A DNA stretch of 64,000 nt from Simmondsia chinensis (GCA_018398585.1 JAGTTD010000010.1:20706005-20770004), one strand, 5' to 3'. Positions 22,429-34,172 are shown, counted from the first letter of the stretch. Numbers and translations are program-made. Notes: generated by a model not told the origin, from the sequence alone.

Positions 22429-23025
22429 TAATTAACAACCCTGATTCCATTCTTTACTGTATTTACCTATTGCACCAAGATTTCAAACGATTTTTTACTA
22501 GAATGACAAAGCTTTAAAGCGAATTTGTGTTGTTCATTGGTAGTTCGTGTTGTGTTTACTGAATTAACAAATTAGTTGGTAGTTCATTTTTGTTATAAGC
22601 CCATGTCTGTTGCTTGTTAGTAATTAATAACCCTAATTCGATTCTTCGCTGTATTGACCCACGATACCCAAAATTTGTATGGTTTTTTGCTAGACTAAGA
22701 AAGCTTCCAATCGAAATGATCCCTTTTATGTAGGTAGTTCGTGTTATATTTGCTGAATTAACAAATTAGTTGATAGTTCACGTTTATTATAAGCCCTGTT
22801 TGTTGTTCGTTGGTAATTAAAAGGCCTAATTTAGTTCTTTGCTATATTTACACATTGTATCCAGATTTTGAATGATTTTTTGCTAGATTGTCAAAACTTC
22901 AAAGAGAATAAGTCCCTTTTATGTTGGTAGTTCATGTTCTGTTTATTGAATTAACAAATTAGTTGGCAGTTCGTGTTCGTTATAAGCCAATGTCTATTGT
23001 TCATTGATGAATAACAGTCCTAATT
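22429..23025 (+). repeat. 193-bp tandem repeat, about 3.1 copies
   Basis: Units begin at 22429, 22621, 22814 and 23008 (spacings 192, 193, 194) with TAATTAAYAACCCTAATTCG-like starts. They share GAATTAACAAATTAGTTGRY, GGTAGTTCGTGTT and TTATAAGCC blocks. The array sits between the 40-bp repeat and the first transposase exon, so it occupies the promoter/leader position of CACTA-1. Confidence 0.9.
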
Positions 23026-23219
23026 TGGTTGCTTTTTAATGTAAATGACTAATTTTAACACATATGTTTGACATTGCTTTTAGATTGTGCGATTAATTAT
23101 ATATTAGGGTTTATAATTTATAGAGATACTAATTTTAAGATTGTTTTTGACATTGCCCTTGTTGTTGACATTCAAATTGAAAATTGTGTTGAAATATCAT
23201 ACACTAATCGAATTGAACT

Positions 23220-23750
23220 ATGCTTTTTAGGTATATTCTTGACATAACTTATAAGAATATGGTGCCTAATAAACAATGGATACATTTTGTTCATGATCGG
23301 GTTAGTTTAATATATCAAAATGGAATTCAAAGTTTTTTAGATTATGCCGAGAAAAGAAAAGGGAGAACTTTTGCTTGTCCATGTACTAAATGTAACCTAC
23401 GTGAATCTGGAGATCGCGAATGGGTAGGAGGTCATCTACTCAGATATGGAATAGTGCCAAGTTATACTTTTTGATATGACCATGGTGAGTGTCAAGTTGA
23501 AACCAAATATGATTCTGAAGGAGAGAGTGATGATGATCTTGAAGATGAAGATGATCTTAAACTTGATGCCAATGGTGCTGTGAATGATATTTTAAGGGAT
23601 AAATTTTCTTACTTTGGTGACATAGATTCTAATTATGCCAACATTTATTCCTCAAGTCACATTGTGCATGAAGAGGAGCCAAATGAGAAAGCTAAGAAAT
23701 TCTATAGGTTGTTAGAGAGCTCTGAAGAACCACTACATGAGTAGTCAAAG
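23220..23750 (+). pseudogene. CACTA-1 transposase, N-terminal Transpos_assoc part
   Basis: VPNKQWIHFVHDRVSLIYQN is followed by GIQSFLDYAEKRKGRTFACP and CTKCNLRESGD, then GHLLRYGIVPSYTF. This is the N-terminal transposase-associated domain of plant CACTA tnpD-like proteins, with its conserved W, CPC and C residues. A stop at about 23472 is followed by an acidic D/E-rich linker (ESDDDLEDEDDLKLDANGAV). In the family, tnpD is the catalytic transposase that cuts element ends. The true start codon is unclear because an intron may precede it. Confidence 0.85.
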
Positions 23751-25110
23751 ATCTCTCAATTGTTTGCTTTGGTGAAATTGCTTCATATAAAGACCCTAGG
23801 CTATTGGAGTAATGCATCATTTACCACGTTGTTGCAATTCTTAAAGGAAGCGCTATTACATGAGGGTTCTACTTTGTCAGATTCATATTATAGGGAAAAA
23901 AAGACTATTTGGGACCTTGGCCTTTCTTACACTAAAATTGATGCATGTGTAAATGATTGTATGCTATTCTTGGAGGATGCAGAGTTCGATGACTTAAGAT
24001 ATGCGGTGCTTCAAGATGGAAGGATGATATGCGTAATGGGGAGAAAAAATGTAAAGCAAATGGTAAACAAATACCATTTAGGACTCTACATTACTTCCCA
24101 CTAAAGCTGAGGTTGCGACAATTATATATGTCAATAAAGACTGCTTCTTTGATGAGATAGCATCAATATAAAATAAACAAAGATAATGTAATGAGGCACC
24201 CTGCTGATTCGCTTGCATGGAAATCATTTGATGGCTCACACAATGAATTTTCCCTAGAACCTCGTAATGTTAGACTTGGTCTTGCTAGTGATGGTTTTCA
24301 ACCCTTTGCAAATTCAAAGACGCCATATAGCATTTGGCCAGTCATATTGGTCCCCTAGAACTTGCCTCCTGAAATTTGTATGAAGCCGTCTAATATGATT
24401 TTATCAATGCTTATACCTAGTCCCGAGGCTCCTGGTAATGCAATTGACATATATCTACGACCTTTTATTGAGGAGTTGAATGAGCTATGGGAATCGGGTG
24501 TTGAAACATTTGATGAATCGAGAAAACAAAACTCTCTATTATGGGCTGCTTTATTATGGAATTAATGATTTTCCTACTTATGGGAACTTGTTGGAATGGA
24601 GCACAAAGGCTAATTTAGCATGCCCTGTTTGTAATACAAATACCTACTCTATTTGGCTGTAGAATAATGCCAGACAGTGTTACACATGGCACCAATGTTG
24701 GTTACCTCATAATCATAAGTGGCAAAAAGATAAAGAATCTTTTCATGGGATGATTGCGAAGAGATTTCCACCAAAGCCATTATTCGGTGATGATATCCTG
24801 GAGGATCTTGAAGAAATTACATTAAGTAAAGCTCCACACAAGAAGGTCAAGCTGACATATGATGCTAGGGGAGATAATTGGAAAAAAGAAAAGTATTTTT
24901 TTCAAGCTTCCTTATTGGAGTACCCTTTTGCTGCGGCATAATTTGGATATGAAGCATATTGAGAAGAATGTATATGAAAATATTTTAAGCACTCTTCTGA
25001 GCATCAAAGGAAAAATAAAGGACCATTTAAAAGGTCGTTTGGACTTGCAAGCAATGCACTTAAGGTCGAATTTGCATCCTTATCAGGAGGCAATAAGACT
25101 AAAATAAATG
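23751..25110 (+). pseudogene. CACTA-1 transposase, Transposase_21 core
   Basis: From 23760 the frame gives LVKLLHIKTLGYWSNASFTT and then the start of the Transposase_21 domain (FDDLRYAVLQDG). Further blocks appear in shifted frames: RHPADSLAWKSFDG (24195 region), EPRNVRLGLASDGFQPFANS (24257), NLPPEICMKPSNMILSMLIP (24360), NDFPTYGNLLEWSTKANLAC (24570), then KHIEKNVYENIL (24950). The order matches TNP2/tnpD proteins. At least four frameshifts or stops break it, so this copy cannot encode transposase. Confidence 0.87.
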
Positions 25111-25860
25111 CTGGTTCGTATACTTTTTCTGCAGCTAAGAAGCGTAAATTTTGCCATCTCTTAAAAGATTTAAAGGTTCCAGATGGATTTTCTGCTAATA
25201 TTTCTCAGTGCGTGAATATGAAGGAGAGAAAGATATTGAGATTGAAGAGTCATGACTGGCATATTATTCTCAAAAATCCACTTCCTCTAACAATACGCGG
25301 TCTTCTTACCAAAGTGGAGCGCGAGGCACTAATTGAGTTATCAATGTTTTCTAAGATCTTGTGTGCTAAAGCAATAACTATGGATGAGTTGAATAAAATT
25401 GAAGCTCCAATTCCATTCACACTCTGCAAGTTAGAGTGGATCTTTCCCTTGTCGTTTTTTGATGTTATGGGGCATTTGTCTATTCATTTACTTTATGAGG
25501 CTAAGATTGGGGGCCCAGTTCAATTTAGATGGATGTTTCCTATAGAGCAAGAATTTTATATCATCTAAAGTCTCATATTTGGAATAGAGCTCATCCAGAG
25601 GGCTCAATTGCCGAGGGCTACATTGCAGATGAGTGTATGATCTTTTGCTCTAGGTATTTGGAAGACATAAAGATGAAGTTTACTTGCCCTAGGAGAAATG
25701 AAGAGGTATATAACTATGAGGGAGGCTTATTTCTATTTTGTCATTCTAGACGAGCATTAGGAGCTGCTTCATTTCCTAATATTGACAATGTCGAGTTGGA
25801 TAAAACTCATATATACATATTGAGGAATTGCGTTGAAGTTGAACCATTTCTCGAGTAAGA
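25111..25860 (+). pseudogene. CACTA-1 transposase, DUF4218 region
   Basis: Two overlapping frames read LKSHDWHIILKNPLPLTIRG (25236), IPFTLCKLEWIFPLSFFDVM, IHLLYEAKIGGPVQFRWMFP (25475), then LKSHIWNRAHPEGSIAEGYI and ADECMIFCSRYLEDIKMKF (25570-25670), ending at about 25858. The second half is the DUF4218 signature found C-terminal to Transposase_21 in plant CACTA transposases. A stop at about 25566 between the two frames points to a single frameshift. Confidence 0.87.
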
Positions 25861-26175
25861 CACCATAACCTTATGACAAACATGTCAAATTTTTCTTGTT
25901 CTTAGTCACCAAATTAATCACCATTGTATGATTTTGTAGCCAGTTTTCTAAAGCTATTGCATTCAGTGGTGTTGATTTACGTGAAAAGGATTGTGGTGCA
26001 AAATTTATGCATTGGTTTAAATATGAGATAATTACACTATTTCGGATTTTAAATTTTTGCGCAATTTGGCTACTTAGTAAGTCATTCATATAAGTGAAAA
26101 CAACTAATTTAAGTTAAATGTTTGTAGGTGGCACATCTTTCTGAGCATGATAAAAGTAAAAAGATGGAAGATTTG
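25861..26175 (+). other. CACTA-1 segment between DUF4218 and the R1 insertion
   Basis: About 315 bp without a supported open frame; probably intron and degenerate coding sequence of the transposase gene. It ends in the target duplication ATTTG of R1. Confidence 0.5.
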
Positions 26176-26628
26176 TGTTATGACCCGAGAATCCAAGGCA
26201 TGAGCTGGTGTTGGCTGGCTACTGTTGTTGGTTGCTGCTGTTGAACTTGCTATGGTCATGCTAGGGAAAATGTTGCGTTTCATTTGATTTTGAATTTGGT
26301 TATGTTGGCGCAAAAAAGGCTTTAGTAGTAAGTTGGATATTTTGGTATGAATTAGATATTTTGTCCTAGTTAGTCGGTTAGCTTGTTTGCCTTGGTTCAA
26401 TATCCTTAGTTTCTTATAAGTAGTAGTTCAAGTGTAATAATAAATCATTTAATGATAATCACAAAATATCTCAATTTGAGATCAATCTCTCTCTCTCATC
26501 TAACTCTCTCTATTTCTCATCTAGCTTTCTCTACTCTCTCATCAAAATTCACTTCTCTCCTCATCTAAACTCTCATCTATCTTCATCTATCTTAGGTTAT
26601 GACTTGGGGTTCAATCCCGAGCATAAAA
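26176..26628 (+). repeat. R1 5' LTR
   Basis: It starts TGTTATGACCCGAGAATCC and ends CCGAGCATAAAA, where the 3' copy has CCGAGCATAACA, so its last CA is mutated. It carries a GTTGGCGCAAAAAAGG box and TCTCATC repeats. Confidence 0.93.
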
Positions 26629-26999
26629 ATTGGTATCAGAGCCAGGTTTGGCTTCCAACCGAGCTCTTAATCAAGAAAAATCTGAAATTCGATTGTTATT
26701 GCTGCATAAGTAACTTTAGATGCTTTGCATTTGATCAAGTTGAATCAATTCAACTAGATTGAGTTTGTATTGTGTCAAGCCTTGGTGCTAGTTACAATTG
26801 ATCATCAAAAATAGGTTTTAGTGGGGATATTAGCTCAGTTTTGTCTGATCTAAACTCAGTTGCTGCCACTGGATCAGTTTGATCAAGTTCAATGTAGATT
26901 GTGAAGTTTAGTTGAGCTGGCAAGATGCAAGAAGCATAATTCATCTATGGCTGGTGGTGTGACGATCAGGAGCAGGAGCTGGAAGTCCAACTACATATG

Positions 27000-28580
27000 T
27001 CAATCCTAATGTTTCCTATGCTGTGGTAATTGGAGCTAATGCTGTAGCAAATCAGGAAGAAGTTACAACAAGTCATTTAAGCTTGCAAATGAAAGATAAG
27101 CTCCTACAGATGCAGCAGTCACAAAGAGAATTAATGCGAGAACTAGATTAGAAGTGTGATGAATGATTTGCTCAACATTCTCAACAAGTTGAGGAAAAGA
27201 TTGATGATCGGATTAATCAGCAAGCACAAGAGTTTGAAGGAAAGGTTGCAGATCGTTTGAAGCAACAATTGTAAAGGTTTAAAGAGAAATTTGCTGAAAT
27301 AAGCAATCAAATGTTTGAAGATCGAGTGACTCAACAACTACAAAGAATTGAGGATCGAGTTGAGGATCGCTTTGCTATGCTGCAGAATCAAATAAAAAAA
27401 CAGAAGGCAAATTCTGGTGTTGGCCGTTTGTTGCCCACGAGTCAGTTAGGGAGACCTCCTGATTTGATTCAATCTCAAGTACCAAATGCTGCTGCTAAAT
27501 CTCTAGATGGACCTCGAGTTGCTAATGTGACAGTTAGTCCTCAGGTTCCTCTTCAATCAGCTGATGTTAGGCCTCAAAATCATCCTCCAAAAGCTGAAGT
27601 AACGGACAAACCTCACCAACATTCAATTGATCAAGTGCAAATTCGATCTTCTAGCATGAATCTTGGACAGACTGGTCATCCTCCAAAACATTCAGCACAC
27701 TACAGATTGAGTAATGTTAATGTAGGACATCTTGATCATCCACCTAATCCATCACATATGCGAGCTGATCCACCTGATCCATCACATATGTGACTTGATT
27801 GTTTGTTTGGAGAACATCTTGTTCGGCCACCACATCAGGTTCAGCAGCATTTACATGGATAAAATTCCTCTGAAATTGGTCACATACGAAGCAGTGATAT
27901 TAATTCTGGTAGTAAAAGCATTGGCTTTAGACAACCAAGAGTACAAATTGAAAATTTTGATGGAAAGCAGCCACAATCTTGGTTAAGGAGATGCGATCGG
28001 TATTTTCACTTCTATCACATTCCGGATGAGGAAAAGGTTGGACTGGAAGCTGTGTACCTACAAGGAGATCTTGAAATCTGGCTCTATAGTCTATTGAAGA
28101 GCAATCCCACGCTAACTTGGGCTGAACTTATGATAGAGTTTTGTGAACGCTATGATGATGAAGATTCCAGTGACATAGTTGATAGCTTCAACAAAGTGAT
28201 TCAAGTAACAGCTGTGAAGGAGTATATGACAAGCTTTGAAAACCTTAGAGTGAGCATGATAACTGTCTATCCTCAAGCCCCTGAGTCATTTTATGTTTCA
28301 AGCTTCATCAGTGGATTAAAGCCTAAAATCAAGAACCTTGTGAAGGCAATTGGTCTTAGTTCTTTGTCCAAAGCCTATGCAAAGGCTAAGCTTGTTGAGG
28401 TCATGGTTCAAGCACCCAATGATGGGCCAAAGTACCGAGGGGAAAGTTCCCAACAACATTAGAAAGGGGCAGAAGAATCCAACTCATACTGTTGAAAAGA
28501 GGCCTCAAAGACTCTGTTTTAAGTGCAATCAGCCGTATGAATTTGGCCATAAGTGTAATCCTAAATTCCTCATGGAAGTT
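27000..28580 (+). pseudogene. R1 gag
   Basis: A Q/E-rich coiled-coil-like N-terminal part is best seen from 27311 (VTQQLQRIEDRVEDRFAMLQ). It leads to VQIENFDGKQPQSWLRRCDR (27947), DLEIWLYSLLKSNPTLTWAE (28070), YMTSFENLRVSM, ISGLKPKIKNLVKA and the CCHC knuckle LCFKCNQPYEFGHKCNP (28512-28562). The longest open piece is 28052-28462. Stops at 27793 and 28462 and one frame change break it. Direct repeats coding PPDPSHM-like runs occur near 27740-27790. Confidence 0.85.
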
Positions 28581-28682
28581 AGAAGAGTTGATGTTGAAGG
28601 ACAATCTGAAAGTGATGAGCCAGTTACTGATATTGACAGTTCACATTAGGAAGCTTGCATTGAGGATGCAGTTGAGATTTCC

Positions 28683-29144
28683 TTGAAGGCTTTGATAGGG
28701 CAAGGAGTTCATAATACACTTCAGATCAAGGGAAAAGCGGGCAAGAGGTCTATTGTTATTTTGATCGACAATGAAAGCACCCATAGTTTCATTAATCCGA
28801 AAGTGGTGAAGAAAGTGGGACATGAAGAGATCAAAACCCATCCTCTAGCTGTGATAGTTGCTAATGGGAATTCAATCTTGACTCAGACTAAAGGCCAAGG
28901 ATTTAACTGGTCGATGCAAGACTACAAATTTGAGTTTGATTTCAGAGTCTTGCCTTTCGGGGGTTGCGATATGGTTCTTAGAGTTGATTCGATGAGCTCT
29001 TTTAGCCAAGTGTCCTTTGATTATGCTAAGCGAACAGTATCCTTTCAAAGACAAGGATTAAGTGTTACATTGCAAGGCATGGATGATTACGCTCAATTAA
29101 AGTTTCTTAGGAGAAGGAGCCACCGTTCTAAAATAATTTCCTAG
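28683..29144 (+). pseudogene. R1 aspartic protease, truncated
   Basis: The frame MKALIGQGVHNTLQIKGKAG continues to IVILIDNESTHSFINPKVVK, VIVANGNSIL and LPFGGCDMVLRVDSM. The active-site DSGS of C1 reads DNES here, so the protease should be inactive. The frame ends soon after the domain, at SHRSKIIS, and is followed directly by the CTTGAGGACAAGAATG block that precedes the polypurine tract in C1. Everything from RT to integrase has been deleted cleanly. Confidence 0.87.
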
Positions 29145-29186
29145 CCTCCATTCTTGAGGACAAGAATGTTTTCAAGCGGAAGGGAA

Positions 29187-29639
29187 TGTTATGACCTGAG
29201 AATCCAAGGCATGAGCTGGTGTTCGCTGGCTACTGTTGTTGGTTGCTATTATTGATCTTGCTACGATCATGCTAGTGAAAATGCTGCGTTTCATTTGATT
29301 TTGAATTGGCTTATGTTGGCGCCAAAAAGGATTTAGTAGTTAGTTGGATATTTTCGTATGAATTAGATATTTTGTCCTAGTTAGTTGGTTAGCTTGTTTG
29401 TCTTGGTTCAATGTCCTTAATTTCTTATAAGTAGTAGCTCAAGTGTAATAATAAATCATTCAATGATAATCACAAAATATCTCAATTTGAGATTAATCTC
29501 CCTCTCTCATCTAACTCTCTCTATTTCTCATCTAACTTTCTCTAATCTCTCATCTAAATTCACTTCTCTTCTCATTTAAACTCTCATCTATCTTCATCTA
29601 TCTTAGGTTATGACTTGAGGTTCAATCCCGAGCATAACA
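29187..29639 (+). repeat. R1 3' LTR
   Basis: A 453-bp LTR runs from TGTTATGACCTGAG to GAGCATAACA and is followed by ATTTG. It keeps TTGGCGCCAAAAA at 29317-29329. Confidence 0.94.
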
Positions 29640-29644
29640 ATTTG

Positions 29645-30257
29645 TTGGCGTTGTCTCGTGGCCCTACTCAATACGTTACAAGCTATCAAGGATATATAGT
29701 TAACGGACGTCAGTTCCATACAGAAGATCGTGAGAAATTCTTGAAAACTCAAACTAGTGGAGTGCTTCTTGTTCGTAATACTGATAATAGAAGTGAAAAT
29801 GTGGAATATTATGGAGTATTGATAGAGGTACTCCAGTTACAATATCTTGGTGGAAATAGAGTAGTATTATTTCGTTGTAAATGGTGGGATGTTTATGGAA
29901 AGGGAATGGTTAAAGATGAATATGGTGTTGTTAGTATTGATCCTAAGCATAAGCCGAAAATAGATGAGCCATTTGCTTTGGCAAATCAGGTAAGACAGTT
30001 ATTATACATCACAGACAATGAGAGGAAAGGTTGGTATGTTGTTGTTGAAGCTCAACCACGTGGCTTATATGAGGTCGAATAGTAGATCCTTACGAAGCAT
30101 ATCAACAAGGCGAACACTTCAAGCCCAATTTAATCTCATCCACAGCTTTAACTTTGGATGATACAGTCAACTGGATGAGGATGGATATAGAGCAAATGGC
30201 TGTTGATCTGTCTGAGACCAGTGAGACTAGAAAGAGGAAGAAAAAGAAAAGAACATG
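29645..30257 (+). pseudogene. CACTA-1 transposase, DUF4216 C-terminal region
   Basis: Continuing from the R1 duplication: LSRGPTQYVTSYQGYIVNGR, GVLLVRNTDNRSENVEYYGV, IEVLQLQYLGGNRVVLFRCK, WWDVYGKGMVKDEYGVVSI and ANQVRQLLYITDNERKGWYV. This is the DUF4216 domain at the C-terminus of plant CACTA transposases. It is open to 30082. A single frameshift then leads to VDPYEAYQQGEHF and a basic end TRKRKKKKRT, with a stop near 30257. This is the best-preserved part of the transposase gene. Confidence 0.88.
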
Positions 30258-30509
30258 ACCTTATTTTCTTGTTTCATAGTTTATAATTTTGATCTTTCTC
30301 ATTGTTTTATAGTTTAGTAAAGAATATAATATGACTTCTCTTTTACTTGAGTTTTTATCACATCAGCTAACTTGTCTTCTTGATTTTCTTCTACTGGTGA
30401 AGCAGTTTGCTAATAATGTAAAATAAAAGGTGATGAAATCAGACGGAGGCCAGATTGCTGGGGGGTTGTTATTGTTGTTGTGCTGACTTGTCTTCTAATG
30501 TGGTAGGAC

Positions 30510-32405
30510 GATGTTTCAAAGTAAAGTTATTAATAAGCCTTCTTCTTCAAAAGTTAATAAACACTTCCTACCACTGGGAGTGCTAGCTAGAGGTAGCCAG
30601 GGGTTAAAGGCTTATGTTAACACGAGAAATAGGCCTATTAAATTCAATTCAATTGGAGTTGTACATATGCCTTCCCCTTCTACAATCAACAACCATGATA
30701 CACAAGTTAGAGAAGCCAATATGATGTCTTCACGAATTAAATCACGGGAAGCTTCATTTGAAGCTCCTGAGCTAACATCTGACCATATTAACTTCACAAA
30801 TGCTTTGCAAATTGAAATCGAGTTGAGGAATCATGAAACTGAAGATAAAATTGATGTTGATAAATTTGGTAATTGTTTTTCTTTCTCTTTTTTAGAAATG
30901 GTAAGGCTTTGATTTCTTGTTAGCATGTAATCACTTTTTCATTATTGGTAGGTTCCACTGAAAATGACGATGGAAAGAAGAGGAAAAGACGTGAAAAGAG
31001 CAAATGCAAAAAGGTGGCAACTCTTAAACCTGGAAATAAGTTGCCCATTGAAATATTTAATAATTGCAGTGTTGGGGAAAATGTAAATGAATTTTCTCAA
31101 CACTTGGGCAAAATGGTACGTGATAGAAATGTGGTTCCAAGGAGGAATCGCTCATAGGATGAAATTGTTGGAAGAGAGAAAGAACACATGTTCGCAGTAG
31201 TCTTGGTAACTTAACTGTGTAGTGTAGCTTATATTTTCATTTGTAAATAATTATGCGATGATTTTTAGGTGTCTAATTTACAATTGCAAAATTTGATTAG
31301 CATGATAATAATTTGAGTTTACTTATTTGAATTAGGATAAATTTCATGGCGAGAATGTTCACTTGAAGGAGTATCGCAAAGAGATCTTAGATCATATGCA
31401 GTACTTGTGGAAAAATTGGAGAGGGGACTTGCATCGGTTTGAGATATTGAAAAAGCTGAAAACAAAAAAGTAGCCTCCACCGCCTCCCAGCTTCACTGTG
31501 GAACAAGCGTTGAGAAAGACCTTGACAGATCAGCCTCCAAAAGGGTGGAATCGGAAGGACTGGGTATGGATTATAAAAAATTAGCATGCATCTGATGAGT
31601 TCCAGGTATAAATTATCTTCTATTTTTCGATTTTATTTTTTGTACTTCTATTCATGGACATATTAACTTTTTAATATTTGAAATATAGGCAAGGAGTGCC
31701 AGAAACTTAAAAAATAGGGCTGCACTTTCGAAAGAATTGTTTCATTGTACTGGTAATAGAGCTCATAAGCAAATTTTCAAAGATATAGTATGCAACTAAC
31801 AACTTCAGCATTTTGTTTTTTTACATTTTTCTGTGATGGACAATCTAACTATTCTTTGATTGTAAAGACCCAACAGAATAGGAAAGGTCCGAATGTTAGG
31901 GAGATGTTTCTAGCTACATGTTCAAAGGGTGATAAGTTGGCAACACCTGAGCTTAGTCAGCAATATGTATGCAGAATTTAAAGAATTTAAAGAATTAATT
32001 ACTTGTTTTCAAAATACTTTACTCCATTCTTAGTTCACCATATTTTGTAGGAAAAAATTGTTGATGTCATTGAAGAGGATCCCACCATATCTAACATTGA
32101 AGTTGCTGAGAAGGTCTTCAACAAATGTCAAGCTCGTGGTCATGTGTTTGGTTATGGGGGAGGAGTAAGGCCTAGCAATTTGAGAGGACCCTCTTCTACC
32201 AAGGCCGAGCTTCTTGAACAACTTCATCAATCTAAGAAGGAAAATCGAGCACTTCTTAAGGAGAATAAAGAATTTACTGATTTGGTAGCTACAGTAAAAG
32301 CACTAGAGGATGGAGATCTTAACAAAGGGTCGAGCAGTCCCTCCCTATCTACTGACTACATTCGGGTCGAGTAGTCCCTCCCTATCTACTGACTACGTTG
32401 ATTAA
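30510..32405 (+). pseudogene. CACTA-1 tnpA-like gene (Transposase_24)
   Basis: Exon-like pieces lie in order with intron-like A+T-rich gaps: 30511-30912; KKRKRREKSKCKKVATLKPG (30970) with GNKLPIEIF; HLKEYRKEILDHMQYLWKNW (31350-31430); TLTDQPPKGWNRKDWVWIIK (31520); ARSARNLKNRAALSKELFHC (31690); NRKGPNVREMFLATCSKGDK; then VDVIEEDPTISNIEVAEKVF and KAELLEQLHQSKKENRALLK (32200), a coiled-coil end. This is the Transposase_24 (Ptta/En/Spm) protein, proposed to bind subterminal repeats. Candidate splice sites are visible, but a stop at about 31472 suggests decay. Confidence 0.8.
32327..32400 (+). repeat. 37-bp perfect-spacing tandem duplication
   Basis: GGGTCGAGCAGTCCCTCCCT at 32327 recurs at 32364 with one substitution, and the rest of the 37-bp unit repeats too. 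It falls at the 3' end of the tnpA-like coding region and alters the C-terminus. Confidence 0.92.
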
Positions 32406-32698
32406 GTATTATTAGGTATGTGGTAATCTTCTTCTTTTTCTTCTATCTCTCTTTCTTTTTTTTTTCTTTTTTTTTTGCCCTTAGTTTTCGCTTATTTATG
32501 TTAATATATTCATTAAGAATACATTATTGAGTTATTTGGAATTGTTGTGGATTTGGACTTTGTGATTAATTTTTATGCCGATTTTGAGAATGTTGTTGAT
32601 TTATGACTCAGATTGTGTGCTGTAGAGTTCGAGTTTGTGATGTATAAAGCAAGGTGCTTTTGAATTGGCATTTTGAAGTAAGTGTGGGTAGTAGTTTC
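32406..32698 (+). other. CACTA-1 region after the tnpA-like gene
   Basis: A+T-rich with a T-rich tract near 32456-32475. No gene is seen, and it is probably the 3' UTR of the tnpA-like gene. It ends in GTTTC, the target duplication of the next solo LTR. Confidence 0.5.
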
Positions 32699-33134
32699 TG
32701 TTATGATTCAAGATCAAACTTGGATCATAACATAGGTTATATGATGAGTTATACGAGAAAAGGATAGTTTGACATGAACAAGAAGAGAATTAGTTGAGAA
32801 TAGGACGAGATTAAGAGAGATTAATTAGATCTTGAAGAGATTAAAGAAGAGAAGTTAAGAGAATTGATAGAAAAGTAGAAAGAATTGAAACTAAGAGATA
32901 GAAATAAGATCAATTATCATTCAACAAGTCAAGATTACAATGTTAGATGATCTACTTATACTAGAGCTAATACATTGCACTTGGACACTAGACTCAACTG
33001 ACTTAACTACCCCAAGCTGCCAACATTGACTTATTCCTAACTCACTCTTGACCAAGACCAACTAACCAACTAGCAATTACTTCCTATTTATATGATAGCA
33101 TTATTAATATCTCCCAATATCTAGAATCGTGACA
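32699..33134 (-). mobile_element. Solo LTR inside CACTA-1
   Basis: A 436-bp LTR in minus orientation is flanked by GTTTC (32694-32698 and 33135-33139). On the minus strand it starts TGTCACGATTCTAG, has a TATAAATAG box and ends GAATCATAACA. No internal sequence remains. Confidence 0.9.
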
Positions 33135-33139
33135 GTTTC

Positions 33140-33727
33140 ACTTTGTTTTGAGCTTGCATCTTACCAGGTCTTTTGATATGTCACGGTATGTCGGCTGTGT
33201 TTTATTTTAATTTGTTTTCGGTTGTCCATTCTCCCAGGGCCCAACTTGGTAGGTGCGTGCTATTTTGTATTATGAGTTTTCGATTTTATCAAAAAAATGT
33301 CACTCTTCAACTGTTTGAGATTGTCGATACGTTTGGATTGTATGATTGAGTTTTATGTGAGTTTGAGATTTGTGGATTTATGACTTTGTGTTTCAATATG
33401 GAGCTAAGAGTTTGCAATCATTTTGATATCCATTAAGAACATATTATTGAGTTGAGTTATTTGGAAGTGTTTTCGGGTTTGGACTTTGTGATTGAATTTT
33501 AGATGGAGTTTAAGAATGTTTTGAATTTGTGACAATGTGACTGAGTTCTATAATGTGGAGTTCAGGTTTCCGATTGTTTTGTATTAAAAAGCATAGGAAT
33601 TGTTTCCTTTTTAGCCAATTTTATGTTAATTACCATAATATAGTTTTTATATGTTGTATTTTTTGTTTTATTGCTTCTCGGTGGTGTGATTGTACTATTG
33701 ATTATTGATGCTCAGGTGACAAGAATT
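33140..33727 (+). other. CACTA-1 interior before R2
   Basis: A+T-rich sequence with no supported open frame. Loosely repeated phrases such as GAGTTATTTGGAA and TTTGGACTTTGTGATT occur here and at 32520-32570, suggesting an old degenerate duplication. Confidence 0.45.
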
Positions 33728-34172
33728 TATTACGAATTAATAAATTTTACTTGTAATGCATTTTAATTTCTTAGTATAAATTTTTAATTAGAGTATTTTT
33801 TTTATGTAATAAACCTTTAATGTCCGGTTGTGGGTTAAAACTGGCGCCAAAATTCAGTAAGCAATCCCACGGGTATATTGTGCAGGGCAGTTACTGCATT
33901 GAGGCGGGAAAAGTTGTTGTTAGCTCAAAAAATCTGGTGTTTTGGCGGGAAATTGAGCTGATGGTTAGGCCTTATGCAATGTATTCATTTGTGTATAAAT
34001 TGGGAGCTTAAGGTGTAATTTCATCATCCAAAAAATTAATACAATCTGATTCCTAAGGGAAAATTCTGAATTTCTCATCCCTTTCTCTATTTTCTCATCT
34101 CTTTCACTTCTTCTCTCATCTTTAACTCTCTTCTACAAGGTTAGACTTCCGAATTGATTTTGGGAGCTAACA
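33728..34172 (+). repeat. R2 5' LTR
   Basis: It contains TGGCGCCA (33842-33849), GGCGGGAAAA (33903-33912) and TTTTGGCGGGAAA (33940-33952). A TCTCATC-rich tail precedes the primer site. Confidence 0.92.

Larger units (their letters stand above)
26176..29639 (+). mobile_element. R1: short gag-protease retroelement lacking pol
   Basis: A 3464-bp element has two 453-bp LTRs, perfect ATTTG duplications (26171-26175 and 29640-29644), a 19-nt tRNA-iMet primer site (26631-26649) and a polypurine tract (CGGAAGGGAA, 29177-29186). Between gag/protease and the tract only about 40 bp remain: RT, RNase H and integrase are absent. This is a non-autonomous, TR-GAG-like design related to C1. Confidence 0.93.

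Noticed and set aside
22261..23025. CRISPR-like array
   Set aside because: The repeats are contiguous tandem units without unique spacers, in a plant CACTA element.
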